Of a DNA stretch of 64,000 nucleotides, positions 15,289 through 23,314 are shown piece by piece; the stretch's first letter is position 1; every line of letters begins with the position of its first letter. The stretch is from the NCBI RefSeq assembly GCF_900142605.1, contig NZ_FRBL01000004.1, positions 496,001 through 560,000 on the forward strand, given 5' to 3'. The stretch is from Chitinophaga jiangningensis. Lineage in GTDB: Bacteria; Bacteroidota; Bacteroidia; Chitinophagales; Chitinophagaceae. The translations under genes were made by a program, and so were the position numbers. Below the pieces are notes generated by a model. It ran no database searches and was not told the origin of the DNA. It was given only the letters and a program-made list of their open reading frames with translations.

Positions 15289-16041
15289 CTATTGCTTTAT
15301 AAAACCCATCACCATCTGCTTTTCCCGCAAATGCTGCAAAAAAGCAATGGTATCTTCCTGTAACTTATTATTTACCACCATATTCAACTGCGGCGCATAA
15401 GCCAGTATATCCGTTAACGTTATACCCGCCAGCAGCTGCTCCGTTACAAAAGCCAGCCACGGCGATAACTCCGTGAAATGAATGTCCCCGGAGTCAGGCA
15501 TCCGATATACCAGCACAAAATAAGCGCCCACCTGATTCAATAACCGCCTGCGTCCCACCTCCCGGTGCACCGGATATTTGAAATGCAATAACCGGTATTC
15601 CTGGTTAAAAGCAATTGGATCCGACAACCAATCGCCCCCGGGAACATAAGCCGGTGGCGCCTGATCTTCCATATTATACAATTCCATCTCCGCCCACTCA
15701 AAACTCAATAAATCGTACAGATATGGAATATCATATTGCTCATCCCAACTGTTTTCGACCGCACAGGTATAAAAATCCAACGGCAGCTTCCATACCTGGT
15801 AAGCTGTACAAGCATGGGTACTGAAAAATTTATACACCATACGCTCCCACTTTTTTCGGGGCAAATTTGCAAACGCAATCGGGTAACCGGTTTCCAGCGC
15901 ATCGCACACCACATTGTACACCAGCCGCCGGTAATGCGCCATCGCCGCAGGTTTTACCCCCGGAACAGGTACCTGCCTACCCGTACGGATAAAGCGGGAA
16001 AAATCCTGCTGGATGCGATAAGTATCAGCCGACAGTTTCAT
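15289..16041 (-). CDS. DUF2063/HvfC-BufC-like partner protein of MNIO enzyme
   Basis: The 250-residue protein has the layout of the DUF2063 putative DNA-binding-domain family that accompanies MNIO enzymes. An N-terminal helical part (about 1-100) contains QQDFSRFIRTGR and RRLVYNVVCDALETGYPIAFANLPRKKW. A mixed C-terminal part is involved in precursor recognition in studied systems (MbnC, HvfC, BufC). Its start overlaps the MNIO stop by 17 bp, indicating translational coupling, and it is the last gene of the operon. I infer that it presents the EGKCG peptide to the oxidase. The sequence is more divergent than typical members, so the family call rests partly on context. Confidence 0.75.
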   Translation of the reverse strand: MKLSADTYRIQQDFSRFIRTGRQVPVPGVKPAAMAHYRRLVYNVVCDALETGYPIAFANLPRKKWERMVYKFFSTHACTAYQVWKLPLDFYTCAVENSWDEQYDIPYLYDLLSFEWAEMELYNMEDQAPPAYVPGGDWLSDPIAFNQEYRLLHFKYPVHREVGRRRLLNQVGAYFVLVYRMPDSGDIHFTELSPWLAFVTEQLLAGITLTDILAYAPQLNMVVNNKLQEDTIAFLQHLREKQMVMGFIKQ

Positions 16042-16852
16042 AATGCTTATGCCAATGTTGTTGACAAATATTTTTCAATCGTTGTAATTCCCCGTTCAAC
16101 TCTCCCATCTGCGGAATGTTGTAATCTCTCTCCAGCAGCACCGGCACAGGATGTAAGCGCTGCACCGTCCATTCAAACAACTCAAATACCGGGTCAATAA
16201 TCGGCTGCCCGTGCGTATCAATTATCAAATCCGGCGCCACCTGCTCATGCCCCGCCATGTGGATGTACGCTACTTTATCCAGCGGCAGCTGACTGATAAA
16301 CTCCCGGGCGTTATACCCGTGATTAAAGGCATTTACATAGATGTTATTTACATCCAGCAACAATTGACATCCGCTGGCCTTTACTATCTCCCTGATAAAA
16401 TCCACTTCACTCATTTCCGCCGCCACAGGCGTGTAATACGACACGATCTCCATCACCAGCGGGCGTTGCAGAAAATCCTGTACCTGCATAATACGCTCTG
16501 CAATGTGTGCCACCGCATCCTTGCGAAATGGTATCGGCAACAAATCATACATATGCGCATTATCGCATTTGGAATAACTCAGGTGCTCAGAATATAACTG
16601 CACACGATATTCGTTTAAAAACGACTTTACATAACGGAGAAAATCCAGGTCAAGTGGCTCAGGACTCCCTATAGATAAGGAAAGTCCATGGCATAACACC
16701 GGGTATTTTTCCACCGCTTTATGCAATTGCTTTTTCCAGTAACCACCGATATTCATCCAGTTTTCCGGTGCAAACTCAATAAAATCCGGCCGGATCTGAT
16801 CGCCGTTGAGCAGCTCGGCAGCAAAGTCTCTCCTAAATCCGATGCCCACCAT
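16025..16852 (-). CDS. MNIO-family (DUF692) iron oxidase for peptide modification, HvfB/BufB-like
   Basis: From the ATG at 16852 the product is 275 residues, the usual DUF692 length. Motifs appear in order: FRRDFAAELL, FIEFAPENW, HGLSLSIGS (His55), SEHLSYSKCD (Glu89, His90), MEIVSYY, LLLDVNNIYVNAFNHGYNA, IHMAGHE, IDTHGQP and ERDYNIP. These carry the His, Asp and Glu ligands of the multinuclear iron site in MbnB/TglH/HvfB relatives. Family enzymes oxidise cysteine residues of a peptide to oxazolone-thioamide, thiooxazole or similar groups. The usual Asn after Glu in the ENxSSY motif is Ile here. An upstream extension to 16903 would cross a terminator hairpin and is rejected. Confidence 0.92.
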   Translation of the reverse strand: MVGIGFRRDFAAELLNGDQIRPDFIEFAPENWMNIGGYWKKQLHKAVEKYPVLCHGLSLSIGSPEPLDLDFLRYVKSFLNEYRVQLYSEHLSYSKCDNAHMYDLLPIPFRKDAVAHIAERIMQVQDFLQRPLVMEIVSYYTPVAAEMSEVDFIREIVKASGCQLLLDVNNIYVNAFNHGYNAREFISQLPLDKVAYIHMAGHEQVAPDLIIDTHGQPIIDPVFELFEWTVQRLHPVPVLLERDYNIPQMGELNGELQRLKNICQQHWHKHYETVG

Positions 16853-16873
16853 AAGGTATGCTTTTAAGTGAGT

Positions 16874-16908
16874 AAAAAGGAGGCTGTATCTGCATGGATA
16901 CAACCTCC
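16874..16908 (-). terminator. Intra-operon terminator/attenuator between precursor and MNIO genes
   Basis: On the minus strand a 12-bp stem (16908-16897 with 16890-16879, one G-T wobble) with loop CATGCA is followed by TTTTT (16878-16874). It starts 8 bp after the precursor stop codon and ends 22 bp before the enzyme ATG. Partial read-through would give much more precursor mRNA than enzyme mRNA. Confidence 0.8.
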
Positions 16909-16915
16909 CGATGGA

Positions 16916-17260
16916 TTAATTGCCAGTACTGGTGGAATCCTTTCCTTTCTTAGCTTTGTCTTTTGTTTTACCTTTTTCTTTGCTACCTTTTTTACCTCCA
17001 CATTTTCCCTCTCCGCATTTACCTTCCCCACATTTCCCTTCCTTGGATTTCATGGTAGAATCTTTGGTAGCACCACAAGCCAACTCAATAGCGTTAACAT
17101 GGCTGGAAGCACCTGTGAGCGCGGTTCTTACAGCAGCACCATTGCCCATATCGGAATAGTTAACAGGGTTAGCATTCGCAAATGCAGTAAGTCCCATAAT
17201 AGCACCTGCCACAAGAGAACCACTAAAAAGTACTTTTTTGCTGATTTTTTTGTTTTCCAT
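16916..17260 (-). CDS. Exported Cys-rich precursor peptide with three EGKCG motifs (bufferin/HvfA-like)
   Basis: The 114-residue protein has a signal peptide (basic KKISKK, hydrophobic 10-28, likely cut after ANA at 30). A short linker with Cys62 follows, then three tandem EGKCG units (Cys77, Cys82, Cys87). The tail is very basic and low in complexity, made of Lys, Gly, Ser and Thr. EGKCG repeats are the hallmark of HvfA/bufferin-type precursors, whose Cys residues are modified by an MNIO enzyme to bind copper. The MNIO and DUF2063 genes follow directly. The mature product probably acts in the periplasm or outside the cell as a metal buffer. The Lys-rich tail is unusual. Metal specificity is inferred from the family. 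Confidence 0.87.
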   Translation of the reverse strand: MENKKISKKVLFSGSLVAGAIMGLTAFANANPVNYSDMGNGAAVRTALTGASSHVNAIELACGATKDSTMKSKEGKCGEGKCGEGKCGGKKGSKEKGKTKDKAKKGKDSTSTGN

Positions 17261-17305
17261 GATCGGAGGATTTAAAGATGAATTACAGATGTGAAATATA
17301 TACGT

Positions 17306-17318
17306 TTAGGTATCCTAA
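17306..17318. promoter_or_regulatory. Short inverted repeat in leader of precursor gene
   Basis: TTAGG - TAT - CCTAA lies 46-58 bp upstream of the precursor ATG, in the 96-bp gap after the anti-sigma gene. It could be part of a second promoter or operator allowing separate expression of the precursor. No clear -33/-7 pair of the primary-sigma type was found here. Confidence 0.3.
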
Positions 17319-17356
17319 CAATAAATACAAACAATCATCCAGGCACCATTAAGCGC

Positions 17357-17620
17357 CTAATTAATTTTTCGGGAGATAAGACTTTCCCATTCAGCCTTTA
17401 CCTGCGGGTCAAGGGTAAAATCTTCGTGCTGCTGCATTTTTGCCGCAGCCTCCGCTATCTGCCTGCTTTGCTTCAGGAACCTGCGGCAATACTTACAGTA
17501 AAGTAAGTGTACCCGCAAACCCATGTGCCTCCAAAAGGGCAGCTTTTGCTGCAGACTTCTTTCGGCAAGTAAAGTAGCCTCTTCACAACAGGGTATCCAG
17601 CCTTGCTTGTGTGTATCCAT
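17357..17620 (-). CDS. Soluble zinc-finger anti-sigma factor (ZAS-like)
   Basis: The 87-residue protein contains an H-x3-C-x2-C motif (His38, Cys42, Cys45), preceded by a Cys pair (Cys11, Cys12). This is the arrangement of ZAS anti-sigma domains that chelate one metal. No membrane helix is present, so it acts in the cytoplasm. Its ATG overlaps the sigma-factor stop (TAATG), a coupling typical of sigma/anti-sigma pairs. It is 96 bp upstream of the metal-binding-peptide gene. It is tempting to infer that metal or redox change at the Cys/His site frees the sigma factor. Confidence 0.8.
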   Translation of the reverse strand: MDTHKQGWIPCCEEATLLAERSLQQKLPFWRHMGLRVHLLYCKYCRRFLKQSRQIAEAAAKMQQHEDFTLDPQVKAEWESLISRKIN

Positions 17621-18186
17621 TACTTCAGCCAGTTTTTATCAAGGCAGCTGCGAAGGTGCAGCTTAGCCCTGTGCATAAGCACCCAGTAGTTAGACGCTGT
17701 TATTGATAATTCCTTACAAATTTCTTTGCTATTTTTTTCCTGGAGGTATTTAAGGTTAACCACTGCCTGTCCCATACCGTTTAACTTGTGGATACATTCC
17801 TGCAGCACCCGTAAAAACTCTGTCTGCTCGCCCGGCGCCTGCCAGCTGTCCGGCCATTGCTGTGGTGCGGCATCCTTACGCCAATGTCCTTTTTCGTCAA
17901 AAAAACTGTCGCCATCATCCAGGCTTACCAGGGTTCCCACCTTTCCCTGCCGGCGGTAATGATCAATGATCTTGTTTTTCAGAATGGCCATCAACCAGTT
18001 ACGCTCGCTGCTCTGGCCCTTGAACTGGGCTGCCGACTGTAAAGCCGATAAAAAAGTATCCTGTACCAGGTCCTGTGCTAGTATTTTATCGCTGACCCTT
18101 GTCATCGCAAAGCGGAAAAAATCATCCGCATACCGCTTTACCCAATTTTTCGGAGATAAAGAATCATTCGCCTTTTCTTCATTCAT
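17620..18186 (-). CDS. ECF-type RNA polymerase sigma factor
   Basis: From the ATG at 18186 the product is 188 residues. Region 2 shows FFRFAMTRVSDKILAQDLVQDTFLSAL and RNWLMAILKNKIIDHYRR. Region 4 (about 130-185) shows QAVVNLKYLQEKNSKEICKELSITASNYWVLMHRAKLHLRSCL. The spacer between them is acidic and Trp-rich. An in-frame ATG at 18207 is also possible. It is the first gene of the operon containing anti-sigma, EGKCG precursor, MNIO and DUF2063. ECF factors normally transcribe their own operon, so it most likely controls the metal-peptide genes. It is a different subfamily from the FecR-linked sigma factor at 49144. Confidence 0.92.
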   Translation of the reverse strand: MNEEKANDSLSPKNWVKRYADDFFRFAMTRVSDKILAQDLVQDTFLSALQSAAQFKGQSSERNWLMAILKNKIIDHYRRQGKVGTLVSLDDGDSFFDEKGHWRKDAAPQQWPDSWQAPGEQTEFLRVLQECIHKLNGMGQAVVNLKYLQEKNSKEICKELSITASNYWVLMHRAKLHLRSCLDKNWLK

Positions 18187-18436
18187 ATGTAACGCTGTTC
18201 CCGGCATATTTAGCTGTTTTATGGAGATCCTGCCGTAGATAGCTTACGGAAATTTAAAGGTTTTAGTTTGCACCCCCCTGCAAAAAAATGTTAATAATCA
18301 TATTTATACTATTTTTGGTCGACAGTAACCCGGAATTTTAGCGATAGTTAATCCGGAGAATGAGATATAACGTACATCCATATACTATACCTTACGGGTA
18401 GTTTCAGGTGAATTGCTAAAACTAATTTATCAGGCC

Positions 18437-19156
18437 ATGAACAATCAAACGCCTCCTGTAACTTCCACCTTCTTTGTTGCACTGGTGAAGGATTACCTGC
18501 GCGGACTCAAAACAAAAGCGGAAGTTTTTTCAGACATAGCCCCTGTTCTGCCCGCCACCACCCTGGCAGACGAAGAGGTGACGCAGGTAGTGATCGAAGC
18601 TGCCCGCACGGTGAATGAAGATTTCTATGAGCAGGTGATCACGGAAATGACACATGCAGCCGATACCACTCCCACACGGGCCGGCATGGTGCACCAACTC
18701 AAGGCCCTGCTTCACCAGGAAATTTCCCGGAAGGACTTTATCGAATGGGCTACCTGGCACAATGAACCCGGCACCGACAGCGGCGCAGGTTTCTTTGATG
18801 ATGTTGCGGTAGACTACTTTTGCACCCAGCTGCTGCCTAAATCAGGCCAGGAGCTTACACCCGAACAACTGGAAAAAGCGCTCGCCATTTTCAGTAATCA
18901 ACAACATCAGTCTTTGAAAGATAAAGTAGCGCTCGTTTTACTTACCGAACAGGAGCAGCAGCGTTTTCTCTTTTATCTGGGCGACTACATACAAGGCCAC
19001 ACCTCTCCGGAACAACTGGATGTATACCTCCTGAACAGGTTTGGGATGGATCACCACAGCTTTCCTTATATGCCTGCCCTGATCACCATCATGCACAATC
19101 CCGCCAAACTGCCCGCCCTGTTGCAGGTAGCTAAGAATGGCGCTTTACAGGAATAA
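18437..19156 (+). CDS. Hypothetical cytoplasmic protein
   Basis: The 239-residue protein has no signal peptide or membrane helix and is mostly helical, with an acidic middle (residues 95-170). I do not recognise the family. I use the ATG at 18437; a TTG 24 bp upstream is in frame but less likely. Its last 26 bp overlap the convergent gene at 19131, which means the two 3' ends share sequence. The 250-bp region upstream also serves the ECF sigma gene on the other strand. Confidence 0.6.
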   Translation: MNNQTPPVTSTFFVALVKDYLRGLKTKAEVFSDIAPVLPATTLADEEVTQVVIEAARTVNEDFYEQVITEMTHAADTTPTRAGMVHQLKALLHQEISRKDFIEWATWHNEPGTDSGAGFFDDVAVDYFCTQLLPKSGQELTPEQLEKALAIFSNQQHQSLKDKVALVLLTEQEQQRFLFYLGDYIQGHTSPEQLDVYLLNRFGMDHHSFPYMPALITIMHNPAKLPALLQVAKNGALQE

Positions 19157-19994
19157 GGATATCTGCCGTACGCACATCCCTTGGTTCAGCCGTAATGATG
19201 GTGGTGGTACTGGTAGATACTACCGTCCCATCGCTGTAAAGCAGCTCTGCTGCCAGTGGCATAGCCAGCGGTGAGGCCTCCATGTCGCGCAGTTGTTGCC
19301 GGTAGGGCTCAGGTATATGAATATATCCGCCAAATAGTTCGTGCAGCTTAGCCGGCAGCCAGGTATGGGCGCTTACCAGCACAGCAGTGCCGCTGCTGTC
19401 GGCCAGCATACTGGCATCAAAGGCATACTCCTCACATAAAATACCGGCAATTTCTGCTGTTTGCCCCGTTTTATGCAGCCTTTCCAGGTAATCCGTTTCG
19501 CCCGGATATACGGGACTTACGGCTTCCAGGTCCAGTTTTCCCTTTTCCCCGCTCCCAACGCCGTTAATGGCGGTCATACTTAACCGCGACGCATGTACGA
19601 AATCAGCAAAGTACTGATAGCGTGCTCCATTCGTGCTGTTGTCAATCAACACACCTACGTATGGCTGCTCGCTGCTGTATAGCACTGTGACGTCCTGCTT
19701 GCTGCTGTCGCCCGCTTTCACGGCTATTATCTGCTGGTAAATAGCAATATCAAAGGGATATGTGGAGTCCACCTGCGCACTTTCCTCCCCGGCAATCACC
19801 AGCTGTGACGTGGTTTTACCGGTGTTGGTAAAAGGTCGCTCGTAGGGGCCGTCGTCCAGCTGGAAAGTATCGCTGCTGTTTTCCGTAAGATGGCGGAAGC
19901 TGGCTTTTACTTTCTTAAAAAGCGTTTGCTGGGCATGGGTTTGCACCACCACAAGGGTACATACGAGTAACAGGATCACCCGTTTCATAGGCAT
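19131..19994 (-). CDS. Secreted hypothetical protein
   Basis: The 287-residue protein has a clear signal peptide (about 1-21, ending THAQQ). A soluble domain without Cys clusters or known catalytic motifs follows. It contains several Asp/Ser/Thr-rich turns and a region with two Pro-rich segments near residues 215-235. Export to the periplasm or outer surface is likely. A second in-frame ATG at 19988 is an equally good start. Its 3' end overlaps that of the convergent gene at 18437 by 26 bp. Confidence 0.6.
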   Translation of the reverse strand: MPMKRVILLLVCTLVVVQTHAQQTLFKKVKASFRHLTENSSDTFQLDDGPYERPFTNTGKTTSQLVIAGEESAQVDSTYPFDIAIYQQIIAVKAGDSSKQDVTVLYSSEQPYVGVLIDNSTNGARYQYFADFVHASRLSMTAINGVGSGEKGKLDLEAVSPVYPGETDYLERLHKTGQTAEIAGILCEEYAFDASMLADSSGTAVLVSAHTWLPAKLHELFGGYIHIPEPYRQQLRDMEASPLAMPLAAELLYSDGTVVSTSTTTIITAEPRDVRTADILIPVKRHS

Positions 19995-20044
19995 AGGAAT
20001 TATACCCGGGCAATTTACATTAAAATTTTTTACAATAAAACAGT

Positions 20045-21028
20045 TTAACTGACCATCAGGCTACAGCCGCGGAGCGCGGAGTTATCGAGTCGCCCCAGCA
20101 CTTCAAACTGGCCATCATCGTGGATTTTGCCGATATCCTCCGTAGCAATGAAGGCACAGGAGTAAATATTGGCGAGGTCGATTACGTTAATAACACCGGC
20201 GCCTTTTCCAGCGCGGAGGTCAAAAGGATCATTTTCATCCCGGAGCAGTATTTTCATCCAGGGTGGGGTCATAAACAGGCCGTTACCTTTGGAATAGGCC
20301 TGGGATAAGAGTTCGGTCATGCCGTACTCTGCATGTATCACGTTAACGCCCAATCGTTCTTTCAGGTATTGGTGTACTTCCTGGCGGGTCCATTCTTCCC
20401 GGCGGCCTTTCATCCCGCCGGTTTCCATCACGATGGTATGGTCCAGCTGCAGCTCATATTTCTCAGCAAAATCCAGCAGGCCAAAGGTTACTCCGATCAG
20501 CAGCACTTTTTGTTGGCGTGCATGCAGGCTTTGGAGTGCCTGGTATAGCTTGTCATGTTCATAGAGATAAAAACCACTCTCGGGTTTACCGCTGCGTTCA
20601 ATCATCTCCTGCACCATGCGCACCAGCGAGGAGTGTTGCCGCTCCAGGTACGACGGCAGTAACCCCACAATCACATAATCTTCTACCGGCCCGTAAAACA
20701 TTTCAAAAGCGGTCATAAAGCTCTCCGTGTACACATTACTGTACTTCACCAGGTGCTTACTATTGATGGTTTGTGTGGTACCGCTGCTTTCAAAAATCAG
20801 CTCCGGCTCAAAATCACCACATACCACCCGGTGTGTTTTAAAGAATTGTATCGGCAGATAAGGGATATTCAGGATGCTGTTCACCTGTTCCGGACGCACG
20901 TGTATGGCGTCCGTATAGGCGCGATAGATAGCATTGGTCCGGTACTGGAAATGAAAAAGCTCCAGCGCCGTAGCTTCCAGGCCTTCCGGCGTTAAAGAAA
21001 ATATCTGATCCGTTGATACTCCACTCAT
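20045..21028 (-). CDS. LuxE/PaaK-like acyl-protein synthetase (adenylating enzyme)
   Basis: The 327-residue protein resembles the LuxE acyl-protein synthetase domain of the adenylate-forming enzymes. It has a Ser/Thr-rich nucleotide loop (IFESSGTTQTINSKH at about 78-92), an acidic GMTELLSQAY segment (about 245) that fits the ATP-binding ExxE/D element, and the late DNSALRGCSLMV ending. Full-length CoA ligases have a further C-terminal domain that is missing here, as in LuxE. It should activate an acyl group as acyl-AMP and pass it to a thiol. No luxCDAB genes are nearby, so the acceptor is unknown. Confidence 0.82.
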   Translation of the reverse strand: MSGVSTDQIFSLTPEGLEATALELFHFQYRTNAIYRAYTDAIHVRPEQVNSILNIPYLPIQFFKTHRVVCGDFEPELIFESSGTTQTINSKHLVKYSNVYTESFMTAFEMFYGPVEDYVIVGLLPSYLERQHSSLVRMVQEMIERSGKPESGFYLYEHDKLYQALQSLHARQQKVLLIGVTFGLLDFAEKYELQLDHTIVMETGGMKGRREEWTRQEVHQYLKERLGVNVIHAEYGMTELLSQAYSKGNGLFMTPPWMKILLRDENDPFDLRAGKGAGVINVIDLANIYSCAFIATEDIGKIHDDGQFEVLGRLDNSALRGCSLMVS

Positions 21029-21139
21029 CTGATTGTTGCTTTAAAACAGCACAAAGGTAGGGAGAAGAATAAATTTACCCGCAGTAAGTAACAATTGGAT
21101 TAAAAAAACGTTACTACATCAGTACCCGAACATCCCTGA

Positions 21140-21147
21140 TATATTTG
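21140..21147 (+). promoter_or_regulatory. -7 element upstream of lipoprotein gene
   Basis: TATATTTG matches TAnnTTTG and lies 32 bp before the ATG at 21179. No good TTTG occurs at the -33 position, so the promoter is incomplete by eye. Confidence 0.35.
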
Positions 21148-21178
21148 TATATTACTTAAATTAATGTAGGTTTGTTTT

Positions 21179-21625
21179 ATGAAGAAATTCCTGTTTTTAT
21201 TCCTGGTCGTAGCCCTGGCAGCCTCCTGTGGCAAGGATTCCTATGGACCCGTACCCATTTTATCATTCGAAGGGTATTCCGTGCCTTCCATAGACTCCAA
21301 CACCACCACTTTTGAAGCTATTTTCCGGGTTAAAGACGGTGACGGCGATATTGACTCCTCTATTTTTTATACTATTCATTACTATATTCCTTCTACGCTG
21401 GAGGAACAGGCCAATGCCCGAATGCCCAATATCGGTCAGAATACCGGCAAAAGCGTAAATGCACAGGTAAAAGTGACGCTGGAAGCAATTGATTTTGTAC
21501 GCTGGGTAGAACATACCGGCACAAGGCCCGACAGTTTATGGATGGAAGTTTTTGTACAGGACAGGGCTGGTCATATCAGTGATACCATTCAAACCACTAA
21601 AATTCCTATTTACAAGCGGCAGTAA
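21179..21625 (+). CDS. Lipoprotein, unknown function
   Basis: The 148-residue protein has a type II signal peptide with lipobox LAASC, so Cys17 should be lipidated. The mature part contains an Asp-rich loop (VKDGDGDIDSS) that looks like a calcium-binding or Ig-like beta-sandwich turn, as in many Bacteroidota surface lipoproteins. It is a single-gene unit with its own terminator. The binding partner is unknown. Confidence 0.75.
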   Translation: MKKFLFLFLVVALAASCGKDSYGPVPILSFEGYSVPSIDSNTTTFEAIFRVKDGDGDIDSSIFYTIHYYIPSTLEEQANARMPNIGQNTGKSVNAQVKVTLEAIDFVRWVEHTGTRPDSLWMEVFVQDRAGHISDTIQTTKIPIYKRQ

Positions 21626-21654
21626 GCTGTTGCTGTAAATTTATAAGATACCGG

Positions 21655-21681
21655 AACGCCGCTCCACAGCGGCGTTTTTTT
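21655..21681 (+). terminator. Intrinsic terminator
   Basis: A perfect 9-bp stem (21655-21663 with 21668-21676), loop CCAC, is followed by a run of T. It lies 29 bp after the lipoprotein stop. Confidence 0.85.
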
Positions 21682-21769
21682 ATGCCCTGCCGAAAAAATA
21701 TTCCTGCCGCCTCCCTGCGGCGTCTATTTTATCCTTAAATTACCACCTTGTACACCATATATTTCCGAG

Positions 21770-23308
21770 ATGAATAAAATAGATGAACTACAGACCAGGA
21801 TAGCCGAAGCCATGTTAGGCGGCGGTGAAGTAAGAATTGCTTCCCAGCATAAAAAAGGTAAGCTGACTGCCCGGGAAAGGCTGCAGCTGCTGATGGACGA
21901 AGGTTCCTTCGAAGAGCTGGACATGCTGGTGACCAACCGCAACAAGGGTATCACCACTGAACAGGAACAATTTCCCGGCGATGGCGTGGTGACCGGTTAT
22001 GGCACCATCAACGGCCGCCTGGTATATGTATTTTCACAGGATTTTACCGTGTACGGAGGTAGCTTGTCCGAACCACATGCGCGCAAGATCTGCAAAGTGA
22101 TGGACCTTGCCATGGAAAACGGTGCCCCTGTAATTGGCCTCAACGACAGTGGCGGCGCACGTATCCAGGAAGGAGTGGTAAGTTTGGGAGGCTATGCCGA
22201 CATCTTTTACCGCAACACCCGGGCTTCCGGTGTGATTCCGCAGATCAGCGCTATCATGGGACCTTGTGCCGGCGGTGCGGTGTATTCTCCCGCTATTACT
22301 GACTTCATCCTCATGGTGGAACAAACCTCCTATATGTTTGTGACCGGCCCTAACGTGGTGAAAACAGTAACCCATGAGGAAGTTACGTCCGAAGAGCTGG
22401 GCGGTGCACAAACCCACGCTACCAAAAGCGGCGTTACCCATTTCGCCTGTGCCAATGAGGTGGAATGCATCCAGAACATCCGCACACTGCTGAGTTATAT
22501 CCCGCAAAACTGCGAAGAAACAGCGCCCGTATACCCTTACACGTTAGGTAATGAGGTTAGGGAGAAGTTAAATACGCTGATCCCGGCCAACCCGAACCAG
22601 CCTTATGACATGAAGGAGGTAATAGCCGAATTAACGGATGCCGAAAGTTTCTTTGAGGTGCATAAGGACTTTGCTGAAAACATTATTGTAGGCTTTGCCC
22701 GCATTGCAGGCCGCAGTATTGGCATTGTAGCCAATCAGCCGGCACACCTGGCAGGCGTACTCGATATCCACGCTTCCGTAAAAGGAGCCAGGTTCACCCG
22801 CTTCTGCGATGCGTTTAATGTGCCGCTGCTGGTACTGGTAGACGTACCGGGCTTTTTGCCGGGCACCGACCAGGAATGGAACGGTATCATCACCAACGGC
22901 GCCAAACTGCTGTTTGCGCTCAGCGAAGCTACCGTGCCCAAACTGACCGTTACCACCCGCAAAGCCTATGGCGGTGCTTATTGTGTAATGAACTCCAAAC
23001 ATATCGGGGCCGACCTCAACTTCGCTTTCCCACAGGCAGAAATTGCTGTAATGGGCGCAAAAGGAGCAGTAGAAATCATTTATAAGAAAGAAATTGATGC
23101 CGCACCCGATCCGGAAGCGCGCATGAATGAACTCGTTAGTGAGTACACCGAAAGGTACGCCAACCCTTACCTGGCGGCCGAAAAGGGCTATATCGACGAG
23201 GTGGTGGAACCTTCACAAACCAGAGTGAAGCTCATCAAAGGATTTAAAATGCTTGAAAATAAAGTGGTAAACATGCCCAGAAAAAAACACGGCAATATAC
23301 CTTTGTAG
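21770..23308 (+). CDS. Acyl-CoA carboxylase carboxyltransferase subunit (PccB/MmdA family)
   Basis: The 512-residue protein matches the full length of biotin-dependent carboxyltransferase beta subunits. It has KLTARERLQLLMDEGSFEEL near the N-terminus, a first crotonase-like domain with the oxyanion-forming NDSGGARIQEG and GPCAGGAVYSP loops, and a second domain with VDVPGFLPG, AYGGAYCVMNSK and MGAKGAVEI. It transfers carboxyl from biotin to propionyl-CoA or a related acyl-CoA. In anaerobic relatives the same subunit belongs to methylmalonyl-CoA decarboxylase. The biotin carboxylase/carrier subunits are not in this window. It is followed by a fused double hairpin. Confidence 0.93.
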   Translation: MNKIDELQTRIAEAMLGGGEVRIASQHKKGKLTARERLQLLMDEGSFEELDMLVTNRNKGITTEQEQFPGDGVVTGYGTINGRLVYVFSQDFTVYGGSLSEPHARKICKVMDLAMENGAPVIGLNDSGGARIQEGVVSLGGYADIFYRNTRASGVIPQISAIMGPCAGGAVYSPAITDFILMVEQTSYMFVTGPNVVKTVTHEEVTSEELGGAQTHATKSGVTHFACANEVECIQNIRTLLSYIPQNCEETAPVYPYTLGNEVREKLNTLIPANPNQPYDMKEVIAELTDAESFFEVHKDFAENIIVGFARIAGRSIGIVANQPAHLAGVLDIHASVKGARFTRFCDAFNVPLLVLVDVPGFLPGTDQEWNGIITNGAKLLFALSEATVPKLTVTTRKAYGGAYCVMNSKHIGADLNFAFPQAEIAVMGAKGAVEIIYKKEIDAAPDPEARMNELVSEYTERYANPYLAAEKGYIDEVVEPSQTRVKLIKGFKMLENKVVNMPRKKHGNIPL

Positions 23309-23314
23309 TATAGT

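Noticed and set aside
16853..16903. Longer N-terminus for the MNIO enzyme starting at 16903
   Set aside because: The extension is encoded by the terminator hairpin and its T-tract, and the DUF692 family begins at the MVGIGFRRDF segment.
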